From contig VWPU01003050.1 in NCBI GenBank assembly GCA_013398955.1, positions 62,001-126,000 on the forward strand: DNA of 64,000 bases. Reading direction: 5' to 3'. Position numbers and translations under genes: made by a program. Source of the DNA: Callaeas wilsoni. Lineage: Eukaryota; Chordata; Aves; Passeriformes; Callaeidae. Below the pieces are notes generated by a model, which saw only the letters and a program-made list of their open reading frames with translations, was not told the DNA's origin and searched no databases. This document shows positions 40,110 through 50,841 of this stretch, one piece after another (position 1 is the stretch's first letter; every line of letters begins with the position of its first letter).

Positions 40110-40730
40110 AGGTCTCTTGTGGAACCTCCCACCGCTGCCACCAACACTCTCCGCAGGCCCAGCGGCCTCACAGCAAGGCGGGGCCTGCCCGTCCCTCACC
40201 GCGCTGCCGCCGCGCTGCCGCCGCAAAGCCTCCCGGGAGTTGGAGTCCCGCACAGTGCCTTCCCCATGGCCGACACGCGGCTTGTGGACTCCCTGTCCCA
40301 TGGAGCGCTGCGGGGGGCCCGGCGCCCGGCCCGCGGCCCCGGCAGCTGGCGGCAGGGCGGCTAGTTCAAGTTGCCATAGCGGCGAGGTGAGGCGGGCGGA
40401 AGGTGCTCGGGGATGTGGCGGCCTCGCCTCGGAGCGCTGTGTGGTGAGGGCTGGGGATGCGGGAGGGGCGAGCCGGGGCCGCGGCCAAGGCGGTGTGCGG
40501 GCGGCGGCCGTCCGGCTTTGGAGCGCCGCGGAGGGCGGGCGCCGATGGAAGCGGCGGCGGGAGGCGCGGGTGCCTCGGGACGGTCCGGAGGCCCGGCCGG
40601 CGGCATGCCCGGCGCCCTTCTGCGTTCCACGGTCCTGTCTGGGCCAAAGAACCAGGAGGCTCAGAGTTAGAGTCGGGTGTTAGTGAAGTTCCCTGCGTGC
40701 CCGGCGGGAGGAGGTTTTGCAGAGGACACT
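40110..40730 (+). promoter_or_regulatory. CEP128: CpG-island promoter of CEP128
   Basis: About 600 bp of CpG-rich DNA lies 2.3 kb upstream of the first CEP128 coding exon, with AT-rich sequence on both sides. It is the only CpG island between the TSHR island and the CEP128 exons, so it is the likely promoter. No TATA box is visible. At 40228-40249 the minus strand reads GGGACTCCAACTCCCGGGAG, similar to the ZNF143/THAP11 element (consensus ACTACAANTCCC), common in housekeeping CpG promoters; that site call is inference. Open frames here of up to 188 codons on both strands are compositional. Confidence 0.75.
40250..40386 (+). other. CEP128: Likely CEP128 non-coding first exon (3' end set by splice donor)
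   Basis: The CpG island contains a strong consensus donor, GGCGAG|GTGAGG, with the exon side ending at 40386. It could splice to the acceptor at 43047 in front of the ATG-bearing exon. A second possible donor (TGTG|GTGAGG) ends at 40443. The 5' limit is arbitrary because the start site cannot be seen. RNA data would be decisive between the two donors. Confidence 0.45.
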
Positions 40731-43047
40731 AGTTGCTTATGAGCAGTGTGAAGGAACCGTTTTCTGTGTCATGCTGCTGAAGAGAGCTGGAAGCACGGTG
40801 TAACAAACTGGTAATAAACTGTGCTGATCCCTGAAGGCACGATGGTGAAATATCACCATATAGGATCACCTTCCTGGCTTTTTCCGGGCTCAAATACAAG
40901 CACTGAAGGAAAGGGCCTTTCAGGTGTCGTGTTGTTCCCTCCTGGAATGGCTATAATTTTATTCTTTTTTATGTCTTGCACTTAGCTATAAGGCTTCAAC
41001 CATTCCTTTAGTGCTAAGTTAGTTACCTAGTGATAGATTAGTCTGTGTGGAGCTGAACAAACAAAACGCTTGTGGAATAATCAGATTGTGTACACTGACT
41101 TTATCTTTTGTTTACTTGGGCTGGAGAACTTGACGTTGAGATCGTCACTTCTACTTCTTACCCGGCAGATCTGTTAACAAGAGAGTCCTCAGTGAAGCTG
41201 AAATGCTCTGTGTCCTACAGGAAAGGAAAATACTGAGTATTGATGCCTTTCATCAGTTAATAAAGGTTATGATCTGTTTGGGTAGAACTAAAAACCAGTA
41301 AGAGCCAAATGATTCTCACTGTAGGTCATATGATCATGTGCTGAAATTAGTGTTGCTTTTTTGGAAAAAGTGATTTTTTTTTTTTTTGTTTCAGTTGGTA
41401 GGCAAATGTGCATATGGAACATTTCTACAAATTTATACTTCTTTATGATTTTTATTTTTTTTTAATCTAAAGTGAAACTTGCACAGTTCCTTTAAAAATG
41501 AGGATGTTGCTTTATGTGAAAAAACTTCTTCACCTTAAAAGTACTTGTGGTTCCTTTTAGGTTGCTCATGAGAACAAAGAGGAATGCTTACCCATAAATA
41601 GTAAGTTTTCTTCAGACAAAATGTCCTTCTTATCTAGTGCTTTCTTTTATGTTTACCTTGATTACTGACCTCTCTTCTGTGCTTTGGTTAGTAAATATCT
41701 TAATGAGCCTATTTTTGGACGGCTGAAAATAAATCCATTAATCTTTCCTGCTGTAAATCTTTATTTCCTTTTTTTTTCTCCAGTCTTTGCTTTTCAGTAG
41801 TTGAGGCTCTTATGGTTGGGTCTACTTGTTTGTTGAATTTTTTTTACCAAATTACAGTAAAACCAGTATTATTCCATGTTATTATTTCTACCAGTGGTTT
41901 TTTTTTTTTTCATTTTTCTTTGTTTTTGAAAATATCCTATAATTCCTCTTTCCCAGTGTTTAGTGTTTATTCTTTTTCAGTCTCATTAAGACTTCATTGC
42001 ATCTGACTAGAGTGAGGCACTGGAATAATGAATTCTAATACTATTAGTAAAAATGTGCTTTAGTGAGGTGAGATAAGAAGAGGAAAGATGAGATAAATTC
42101 AGGAGTTCAGAAAATATAAGGAATATCGATGTACTTGGGCACAGACTGAGCATGTTGATTTGCTCTCCTTTCATGTGTGAAAGGTTTCTATCCAAGTCTG
42201 GGGGACACAAATTTGCAACCTTTTAAAAATTAAATGCAAGGATCCAGAAAAACATCAAGTTGCCTCGATATAAAATATAAGATTTGAATCCATCCATGGT
42301 TTCTGTTGTAAATTTCAGCTCTCATGGCTAGAAGAATGACATCTTTACTGTGACTTTTTTTTTTGTTGACTACAGGGGTTCAAGAGTTTGCCAGTCTATT
42401 TCCTCTTTCACCAAGTTATTCCATGACCTTAAGGCAAACTGCTGCATTGTGTAATAGTTTAAGAAAAAATTTCAATCTTACCTACCTTTGGAGGGTTGTT
42501 ATTTTAATCAGTTACTGTGTGACTTTACTATACCAGGCATAGCCATCTTTAGTTTTTAATAATTTCCCCTGTCTGATGATTGTTGGCCTATTTTCCCTCT
42601 ATCTTGCCATCCTTGAGATTTAGCAATCCCCATTCTGAATACAGCTTGGTGAGTTGTGTGAGGTAAAAGAGAGTGGTTCTGCAGACCAGGATGATTAATA
42701 AAGCATTGATGTCTCCACTGTATGTTTTGAGGGGAGAATTTGCTTTGGGCCATGATTTGATCATGGGTACTGAACACTTGGAAGCAGCGAGAGTGCATAT
42801 TTTGATTTAATTTGCTCCTAAGAGGCTCTGCCTCCTGCCTCTTGACCCTGCTTCATAGTGTGAACAAAGGTAATAACTGAGGAGCAGCTGGAAGATCTGC
42901 TTCAAAAGTACATCCTGCTGACCCAAACCAGAAAGACTAATGTAAATGTGATCTGAGCCTATGAAGTTGCTTTGGGAATATTGTGCAAGGCTGTTCAGTT
43001 ACAGTCAGGAATTAACATATGTTACTTTTTCTGGTCTTCCTGCCTAG
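40731..43047 (+). other. CEP128: CEP128 5' intron
   Basis: Between the CpG island and the start-codon exon. AT-rich with long T runs (around 41380, 41452 and 41900). No additional 5' UTR exon could be supported. The intron ends in a good polypyrimidine tract and CCTAG acceptor at 43047. Confidence 0.6.
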
Positions 43048-43061
43048 GCTTCAAGAGACTG

Positions 43062-43205
43062 ATGGCAGATTCATCCAGTGATTCAGACAGCTTTCTTACG
43101 GGTCGAATAGGAAGGCGACCTTTGAGAGCATCCCACAACAGAGCTCAGAACTATGGTGCTGAAGAAGTTACAGAGAAGATCCATACTTTAGCAAGCACTT
43201 TGCAG
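43062..43205 (+). CDS. CEP128: CEP128 coding exon 1 (start codon)
   Basis: First 48 residues of CEP128, a coiled-coil centrosomal protein that in mammals sits on the subdistal appendages of the mother centriole. The exon itself starts at 43048 after a CCTAG acceptor, so 14 bases of 5' UTR precede the ATG. ATG at 43062 has C at -3 and G at +4, a moderate context. The protein starts MADSSSDSDS, matching the Ser/Asp-rich start of vertebrate CEP128 (human begins MAESSSESD), and ends EEVTEKIHTLASTLQ, matching the human EVTEKVNTITSTLQ. The frame stays open upstream into the intron, but the homologous start fixes this ATG. The donor is weak (CAG|GTTGTT); reading through adds seven residues and then a stop. 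Confidence 0.93.
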
Positions 43206-44616
43206 GTTGTTTACAAAATACAGTTTTAAAGTATTTATAGAGCCTGCATTTCTGTAACACAGGGTCAAATTTTAATTTCTAAAGTTGTGGTGTGTACTGT
43301 ACACATGGGAAACATTGCTTTCTGTGCAAGCCAGAAAGGGTTTTGGGAAATTGATCATACTGCTTTTGAGCTGAAAGTGTGGCTTGTTACACTTTTATAC
43401 AGCTGGTTTTTCAGACAGTAATAGAATGTTGTTGGAAACAATGACACGTTGGGGAATACTATTTATAAAGTTAGCAAACTGAATAAGGTCAAATCAGCTT
43501 TGTTAGATTGTCAGAAGAGGTATCAAATTAAAATAAAAAGAAAGTTTCAGCCTTGTCTTGGTTGTCTTTGTACGGTGTAAAATTTTCAAATTTCTGATAA
43601 ATATGTAAGCAGTCAATTCCTTCAGGATAGAGCTGAGATTTCAAATATTTTCTAGATGTGAAAAGGCACTGTGAGTAGCATTATTTCTAAACTTGTAAGA
43701 GATACATACCTGAGCAAGAAAAAGTGTTCGTCTAATTCTTGCTTCTTCAGCAGAGGGTGCAGAGGGAATATCTGAATTTGTTTTGCAAATGGGAGGAGAC
43801 ATTTAGCTATGCTGACACCATTAGTGCTTGAGAATTTATTCCCGTTCTTCTCTAGCTGACAGTTCTGAATACCTAGAGTGGGTGGGTGTATGTTTTATTA
43901 TTTATCGTTTGGCCAGCAATTTTTTTTTTTCCTTTTAATATGTGAGAAGAGAAAAATCAATATAGAATGGTAAATTTAAACTTCAAAACTTCTTATCTTG
44001 AAAATAAACATCAATCTAGAAAAAAGATAATAAGCTAATAAGAATACAGTCTGACTATTTTTTAAAAGGAATTCTTTGGTATTCTGATTCTGTCTAACCT
44101 CTTTCTAGCTGCTCTTCTGAAATTCTGATTTTAAGCTAATTGCTTTAGTGGACTGCTTTTCAGCAGATTTTCCATCTGATCTAGATGTTCGTCTGGTCGG
44201 AGAATACTCATGCAGTGATCTTACCTAGTGTGTTCACCTTCAAAAGCTTCTTATTTCTCAGATAACTATTCTGTTCTACAAGCAGGTAATGTTAAGATCT
44301 TTGGATTAAAAAGGTTTTTCTACAGGATGGCTGAAACTTGAAAAAACTTTTTATTTTAAGCTGAGGCCTTACTGTTGTACTGAAATGATAGCATTTGGTT
44401 TTGTTTTTTTCTTTTTCTTCATTTTCCTTCCTTTAGCCATGCTGTGTACCACTTCAGATTCTGGTTACTTGAATAGGATTTTGAATGTGTAGACCCTTTA
44501 GAAAGCACTTGTGTTTTCAGTTTAATCTTATAAATCAATAAGAATAAAGACAACAGTAATGTTTGATTAGAAGAGGTTTCTGTTTTGACTTTTTTTCTAA
44601 AACTTTTTTATTTAAG
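43206..44616 (+). other. CEP128: CEP128 intron
   Basis: AT-rich intron of 1.4 kb with an atypical donor (GTTGTT) and an AAG acceptor (TTTAAG). Nothing else recognised. Confidence 0.8.
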
Positions 44617-44703
44617 GATACCAACAGAAATCTAAGACATGTTGATCATTTACTAGGACAATACAGAGAATACAACAAGGAACAAACCAAAGCCATAACA
44701 ACT
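44617..44703 (+). CDS. CEP128: CEP128 coding exon 2
   Basis: An 87-nt, phase-0 exon coding for 29 residues (DTNRNLRHVDHLLGQYREYN then KEQTKAITT). It aligns with the vertebrate CEP128 segment that reads DTSRNLRQVDQMLGRYREY in human. The acceptor TTTAAG has A at -3, and the donor is ACT|GTGAGC. It joins the previous exon in frame with no gap against the human protein. A predicted helical segment starts here. Confidence 0.92.
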
Positions 44704-46085
44704 GTGAGCAACTTTCAGTTTATCTTAACTTCTTGGGTCTTTTCCATTAGTAGAATTCATAGCTGAAAACTTGGTATTAATGGACAGAATATATAAGGAG
44801 TTAAGCAGTTATAAACAGAAAATTTTCATATTTGTTTGAGCAATGTAACTCATAATATAGTAATGTGTTATATAATGAAATTCTGACAGTTTTTGTAGGC
44901 CTCATTACTTTTCTAGTTTAAAAGCACACAGTTGATTATGTTACGGTACTATGCCAAGTACAAGATGTGTAGCTGAAATAGAGTATTAGGAAACATGTTG
45001 TTTTTGCATGAAGAAGTGATAAGATAAAAGCCTAATTACAGCAGGGAATGGGATTGTGATCATACTGCTGTAGCTTTTTCCCCTGTCATTCTGCAACAGT
45101 TTCTGGATCTGTTGACCAGCTTGCTCTAAATTGCAGAAGGGGTGAAAACTCTAAAATGAGTCTTCTACAAGTTTGAAAACAGGTGTCTTAGAGAAAGCAA
45201 AACAAAGTCGTGCTGCTAGGGCAAGAGAGGTTTACAGTTTGGTTACAAACAAGCTGCAGCAGCTGCTGCCTTGAAATAGATACATATGAAATGTAGGAAT
45301 ACTTTAATTGTGAAGGTAGAGAGAGCGAAGAAGCAAATGTGTAGAAAAGAAAGCTTGTTTTCTTCAGAGAAAGAGATCCAACGCAGTGTATAATCTGCAG
45401 GAGTAAAGCTTCATTTTAACCATTGTTTACAATCTTCTCTTAGAAAAAGGAGAACCTTTAGAAACTGACGGTTTGTGGATTGTCAAACAAAGCAAGTGGC
45501 TAAGAACCAAAGTTAAAAAATGCAATTGTAGAAAATGAGATGCAAGTTTGGAAAATTAAGAACTAATTTTTGAATATAGCTAGTTCTGTACTCTTAAATT
45601 GGGAATGGCTTCCTTTTCCTGGAAGTGAAACTTCTAAAAATAGGGGTTTCTGTAAAGTGCTTAGGGAAATTTGATAGCCATATGTAAAATTGATTCTAGA
45701 TAGGGCTGGTGGAAAAATTCAGGAAAAAAATTTCTTTGAAGTTATTTTCTGAATTTTGCAGGACTATGAATGAGCATTGCTGGCAATTAGGTCTTATTTT
45801 GGTTGTAGGAGACAAACTTTTGAGTTTTCATGTTGGTGCACCATGTGGTGCACCACTGTTTTAAGAAACTTGATATTTGAAGCTGCCAATGTTGGAAGCG
45901 CGTTTTGCTATAATTACAGGAATGTGATATACGAGATATTGAAGAAAAGCTCTTATTAATTCATAGCTGTACTTGGCTTAAAAATAGTTTTTATTCTCTT
46001 AATGACTTTTAAATAAATAATATTTTTCATGCTTTAAAAAAAAAAGTCTATATTCATATTTCAGTAAATTATAACTTTTCTGCAG

Positions 46086-46212
46086 TTAAAAGAAACACTG
46101 GAACAATCTATAGGTCAATTAAGGAGCCAGCGACTAACACGAAACTCTGGAATGAGAAGTGCATCTCTCTCAAGCTTATATCCCAGTGACCTGGATGGAG
46201 AAGGAATGTCAG
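46086..46212 (+). CDS. CEP128: CEP128 coding exon 3
   Basis: A 127-nt exon, 42 codons plus one base (phase 1 exit), between a TGCAG acceptor and TCAG|GTAAAA donor. It encodes LKETLEQSIGQLRSQRLTRN followed by a Ser-rich stretch and YPSDLDGEG. This matches human LKESLEQSIDQLRSQRL and the following SASDLDGG segment. The intron before it (44704-46085) holds no recognised features. Confidence 0.93.
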
Positions 46213-47133
46213 GTAAAATACTTAAATGGCTTGAGTATGCTTAAATTATGTCATATAGCTGTGTTATGCAAGGAGGAAATTAAGAAAAATGTGTAGAGAG
46301 TGGCATGGAAAGTCATCATTGATTACTTCAAAGAAATTGAGTTTGGAAATTGAGAGGCCTTCATTAAGTTATGTAGTTATGTGGTAAATTTTTCCAGCTT
46401 TCTATTATGTAGTATTTTCTGCTGATATCCCAAGAGATCTAAATGAAATGTTGATTCTTTCAGCTGAGAAAATTAATTTTCCACTGCGTGAGTTGTAGGT
46501 ACATACAAGTTAAAGCTAAATCCAAACGATGTTGCAGCTTCTGAAGTGTGCTTCACAGCAAAAAGGGAATTTAAATTTTAAATGCATGAGATTATGGATG
46601 GTTGGAAACAGTAGAAAAGAAGAAAACAGAACTGATTTATGACCCACAGAAGAGTAGAGTTTTTTCCTTGTATGTCTCAGAAAATTCATTATATTTTGGG
46701 AAAAGGTATGTTTGAGAGGAGTATTCCTTCCAGAGCTAGTATTTAATATATTTTAGTAGAAGGCTCTAAAAATTTCATTCCTATGTAAAAGCTGTGAAAT
46801 ATAATAGTTTGAAGCGCTGATAGATTCACATGGAGGAAAAAGTGGTTGGTTGGGAAAATAAAATTTGAAGAAAAACTGCTCCTTGGAGAAACAATTCCTC
46901 TTTCTGGAGTACTTGTATGTCATGGGTAAGAAATGTTTAAATTGAAGAAGAATCCTGAGGAGAGCTAATACAGTCATATGCATGTTATGTAATTTAGTAG
47001 TTGTTTTGTCTGTAATGTGACCTAGAAGGATATTGTCAAGATGAAATATGCATTTTTTGTGAAGCAAAATGAAAAATTTCCCATAGAAATCTTTTTCTTC
47101 CTACTTATTTTTTTAATCTCGTATTTGCTACAG

Positions 47134-47255
47134 GAAACCGCCACTTCCTGCCCACTTCTCCTCTCAGGGGTTATGGAGACTCACAGGGCAGTAAACATCG
47201 AAGGTCTAGATCTGCAAGTGTTCGATTTGTCAATGAGGCAGATAATGTGGACCAG
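47134..47255 (+). CDS. CEP128: CEP128 coding exon 4
   Basis: A 122-nt exon that completes a Gly codon split from the previous exon and adds 40 codons. It encodes NRHFLPTSPLRGYGDSQGSK, then HRRSRSASVRFVNEADNVDQ, aligning with the human FPPTSPLKDYGDPQG...TGVRFVQETDD region. The RRSRSAS run is richer in Arg/Ser than the human sequence and might be a phosphorylation site (inference). Acceptor CTACAG, donor CAG|GTACAG. The preceding intron (46213-47133) shows nothing else. Confidence 0.93.
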
Positions 47256-47556
47256 GTACAGAGCACTAATGGGAGTTGCTGTTCCAAATAGGCAATATGT
47301 GGTCACCAGACTTTGCTTTTACATTAAATGAGGTGGTTCTGAAGATGCAGCTAGAGATGTTTCAGCTATGATTTGTGTTTTAATGTCACCTGTTTTGTTC
47401 ATTTGGCAGTCACCTCTTGTATCTGTCATGGAGTTTCATGCAAGTAATTATAGAGAAAAAGATGCAGATGGTACTGATATCAAAAGAAAAATATGAAAAT
47501 AATCTTGCTACTTTTTAGACCTCTAATGGCAAAGAAAAATAATCTCTGAATAGCCT

Positions 47557-47900
47557 GTTTAGTCTGGAGAAGACTGAGAGGGGATCTCAGTAATGCATAT
47601 TAATATCTCAAACATGGGTGTCAAGAGGATGGTGCCAGACTCTTCAGTGGTGCCCAATGACAGGACAGGGAGCAATGGCCATAAACTAAAACACAAGAAG
47701 ATCCACCTCAGTGTGAGGAAGAACTTCACAATGAGTGTGGCAGAGCAGTGGCAGAGGCTGCCCAGGAAGGTTGTGGCGACTCCCTGTCTGGAGACATTCA
47801 GAACCCACCTGGACAAGTTCCTGTGTCACCTTTTCTAGCTGACACTGCCTTGGTAGGGGCTTTGATGGAATGACCTCCAGAGGTACCTTCCAACCAATTA
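47557..47900 (+). repeat. CR1 LINE 3' fragment inside CEP128 intron
   Basis: The 3' part of the CR1 open frame and the start of its 3' end. It reads through 'GCCTGTTTAGTCTGGAGAAG', then 'GGCTGCCCAGGAAGGTTGTG' near 47757, and ends with the 'GACCTCCAGAGGTACCTTCC' motif near 47890. The translated part resembles 'VAEQWQRLPRKVVATPCLET' of CR1. It sits about 300 bp downstream of CEP128 coding exon 4, in the same orientation, and lacks the final ATTCTATG repeat. Confidence 0.9.
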
Positions 47901-49972
47901 ACATTCACCTTCATGCTGAAGTTCAGTGAAGCTGTGAAGGAGATTATTCTGCTTTAGTTAATGGTGTAGGGTCTTTGTGCTTTTGCTTTTACTTCAGTGT
48001 AGCTTGGATTGATTTTGAACCAGGTAGTTCTTCATCTTAGTTCTTGATCTGACCTGTGAGTGGGATAATTTGATCCTGTATTTCAGGCAGATGATGGGAG
48101 GAAGAGAGGATGTGTGTGCCACTGGTAATTTTCATATGCCTTAACTTGTGTCTGCTTGCAGACTTCAGAAAAAATAAATTCATTACCTTAGTGGATAAGA
48201 TTAGAGTGTTTCTGTTATCCTACAGGTAGAGAGGAGATTTCATTACCCGTTTTTGCTTTTTCAGACAGGGTGGCTAGATTTGCTTGAGTGAACCTGCGTT
48301 GACTAATATTAAAGAAGCTGATTGTAAGATATTCATATTGACTTTATTAAATCAGTCTCAGCTTCCAAATAATTTTAAACTTAACTACAATACGTTTTCT
48401 CAGTTGACTTTTTGGGAAGCTATAGAAATTCTAGACTTTTATTTAACCCTTTTTCATTGTCTTTTCAATCTAGTTCTCCCCCCATTCCTTCCTCCCCCAA
48501 GGTAAGTGTGGAAAATAAAACTTGGAAGGAAATAATGTTATATGGAAATCTTTCCTCCCAACTGTCCAAAAACCTTAGGACTATTTTAGATTATTTCTAG
48601 ATATTCTATAAATATCTTGGAAATTTTATTCAAGGGAGTTCCTGCAATGCAGACAAAGTTTTTCATATTAAGTAACTATGTGGGCAAATAGCTTTTTTTC
48701 CAGTTTTGATGGTAACTGCTAGTTTATTCCTTATTCTTACTTTTCAGGGAGTGAATATGGCTTTTTGCTTTTCATTAACTATTTTGTAAGAAGAGTATAG
48801 TGCTTTGAGGAATGATGAACTAGAAGTAGTCATTGATATTTATTATAGGTAGAAATTAGACCAGAGATAAAGCAGTACTGCTTAACTAAAGTTGTGTCTT
48901 TTTCTTTTTTCTGTGACCACTGTCTCTTTATTCCCATTCTGACTTTTTCCAGCTGAAGTAATTTTTCAGCCAAATGGTCTTTTAACACATTTAAGTCTCT
49001 CTCCTTCTTAGCACATACATTTTGAAAATATGCTGTGTTTTTTCAAAGATGCTCAGGTCAGGTTGAAATTTCTGTTTAATCACACAAGGGAGGTAGTAGT
49101 GCCTGTGTCTGAATGTTGAGGGCAGTCAGCTTGGTTGTGGAAGATCCAGTTTAAATCTAGGGCACAGAACAAAGGAATATTATAAATTAGGGCTTTTCAT
49201 AACAATAATCCTGGCCATGGAATTGTTGACAGCAATAGGTTGCATTAGGATGGATTAACTGTCACTTTCTATCCCATGAAGAATGAATGACCTATTCATT
49301 TTTTTTATTTGCTCCCTAAAACTTTGATGATAAATTGGGAGCCTGCTGAATGGGGAAAATGGGAGGTTTTACAGAAGAAAGTAGATGTGTGGTTTTGTAT
49401 TTTGTTGGTTTTTTTTTTCCCTCAAGATCTGAAAAAAGAGTATGTAAAGTGTTGGGCAAGGTAAAATACCTGTTGTTGGTAGTTCCTGAATACATTATAG
49501 TGTTCTTCTTGTTTTGTTTCTAGTTCCAATGTCATCTATTTATAGTAGCATATACAGCTGGACAGAACTTTGTTTTACCAATACTAGCATCTATTAACAT
49601 GAAATATCTCTCCTGAACCTTACTTGTTCAGATGTTTCAACTTGCTTTGCATTAGGTTAAAGAAGTGGTACAGTGTCTAAGCGCTGAACCGCAGAAAAAA
49701 CCCGTAGTTAGGAAACTTGATTTAGCAAATAAAGTACTGAAAATTAGACTACAATGAGCAAGTATTGTGAAAGGTGGATTGAAATAGAAGTGCACAAGCC
49801 TCATCCAATCATCCAGGCTCAACTGCAGTTCATGGAGTTTTATTATTTCATAGGTTATTTTTATCTGCTTTATTTTAAAATAGTGTATATATATGTAGAT
49901 ATGTATTTTTGGAATATCACAGAAAAAAAGGGTTCCTAAGCCTTGTCTTAATTTGTATACTTTTATTTACAG
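47901..49972 (+). other. CEP128: CEP128 intron, remainder
   Basis: AT-rich sequence after the CR1 fragment, with no supported gene, RNA or repeat beyond short homopolymer runs. Confidence 0.7.
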
Positions 49973-50064
49973 CTGCATTCTTTCCACCAGTCTCTTCGAG
50001 ATCTCAGCAGTGAACAAGTTCGCCTGGGAGATGACATCAGTCGTGAGCTTTCAAGGAGAAATCG
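49973..50064 (+). CDS. CEP128: CEP128 coding exon 5
   Basis: A 92-nt exon (30 codons plus two bases), acceptor TTTACAG and donor CG|GTATAA. It encodes LHSFHQSLRDLSSEQVRLGD then DISRELSRRN, nearly identical to human LHGFHQSLRDLSSEQIRLGD followed by DFNRELSRR. This is the most conserved part of CEP128 in the window and the start of a long predicted coiled coil. Confidence 0.95.
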
Positions 50065-50768
50065 GTATAAATAGAATATAACTCCATGTGAAGAACAGTG
50101 TGGAAAAAAATTCTTAAGCTCTTTTACTTCAAAAAATAGTTTTGGGGAGAATGGGGGATTGTGCAACCTGTAGATGAAAGCAGGATTATGAACTGCTTGT
50201 TTTATAGCATTTTCTGCAGTATTTATAAATGTAAATAACACCTATCAATTCCAATTTGTATAATATATGGGGCTATCTTCAGCTTTTTGAAATATATGCA
50301 CAAAACAACAAGGACTAGGGAATTTCTTTTATTACAGCTTTGCTTCTAATTTGTTCTTGTTACTGGAGTACCTTCAAGCTCTCCTGCAGGCCGTATTGTA
50401 TATGCTTGCTCAACATGGGGTGCTTCGTTCAGTAGCAATAACAGGAATTAGACTGTTAATTCCTAGTAGGAAACTACTGTTCAAAAGGACTGTAGATGTG
50501 TCCATAATTTTGTACTTGTTGACCTGATACCTGCCTCTGTTTCTTCACTTGAGGAATGGGAATGATTTTTATCATGAATTTTCCACTTGAGGCTTGTTTC
50601 TAATTGTGCTATAAATTATTATGACTAGGCTATGATCTATTATGAATAGGCTGTAGACCAAATCGAAGTAGCTAAAAATTCTGGGAGTTGTTGCTGCTTA
50701 AAATTATCATGAGTGTTACTTAGTTTTTGCACTACAGAATATTGTCTTACTTATATTTTTCTATGAAG

Positions 50769-50841
50769 GACTGATGCTGAATTAAGAAAGACTCTAGAAG
50801 AATTGTCTGAAAAGTTCACTGAGTCCCAAAGACAAGAAACG
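50769..50841 (+). CDS. CEP128: CEP128 coding exon 6
   Basis: A 73-nt exon that completes an Arg codon, then encodes TDAELRKTLEELSEKFTESQ and RQET. It aligns with human SDAETKRALEELTEKLNEAQ and KQEV. The sequence is heptad-like and charged, consistent with a coiled coil. The acceptor ATGAAG has A at -3; the donor is ACG|GTGAGT. The short intron before it (50065-50768) shows nothing. Confidence 0.92.

Noticed and set aside
40117..40683. 188-codon plus-strand frame in the CEP128 CpG island
   Set aside because: Several overlapping frames on both strands show the same Ala/Arg/Gly bias, and the CEP128 start is clearly at 43062.
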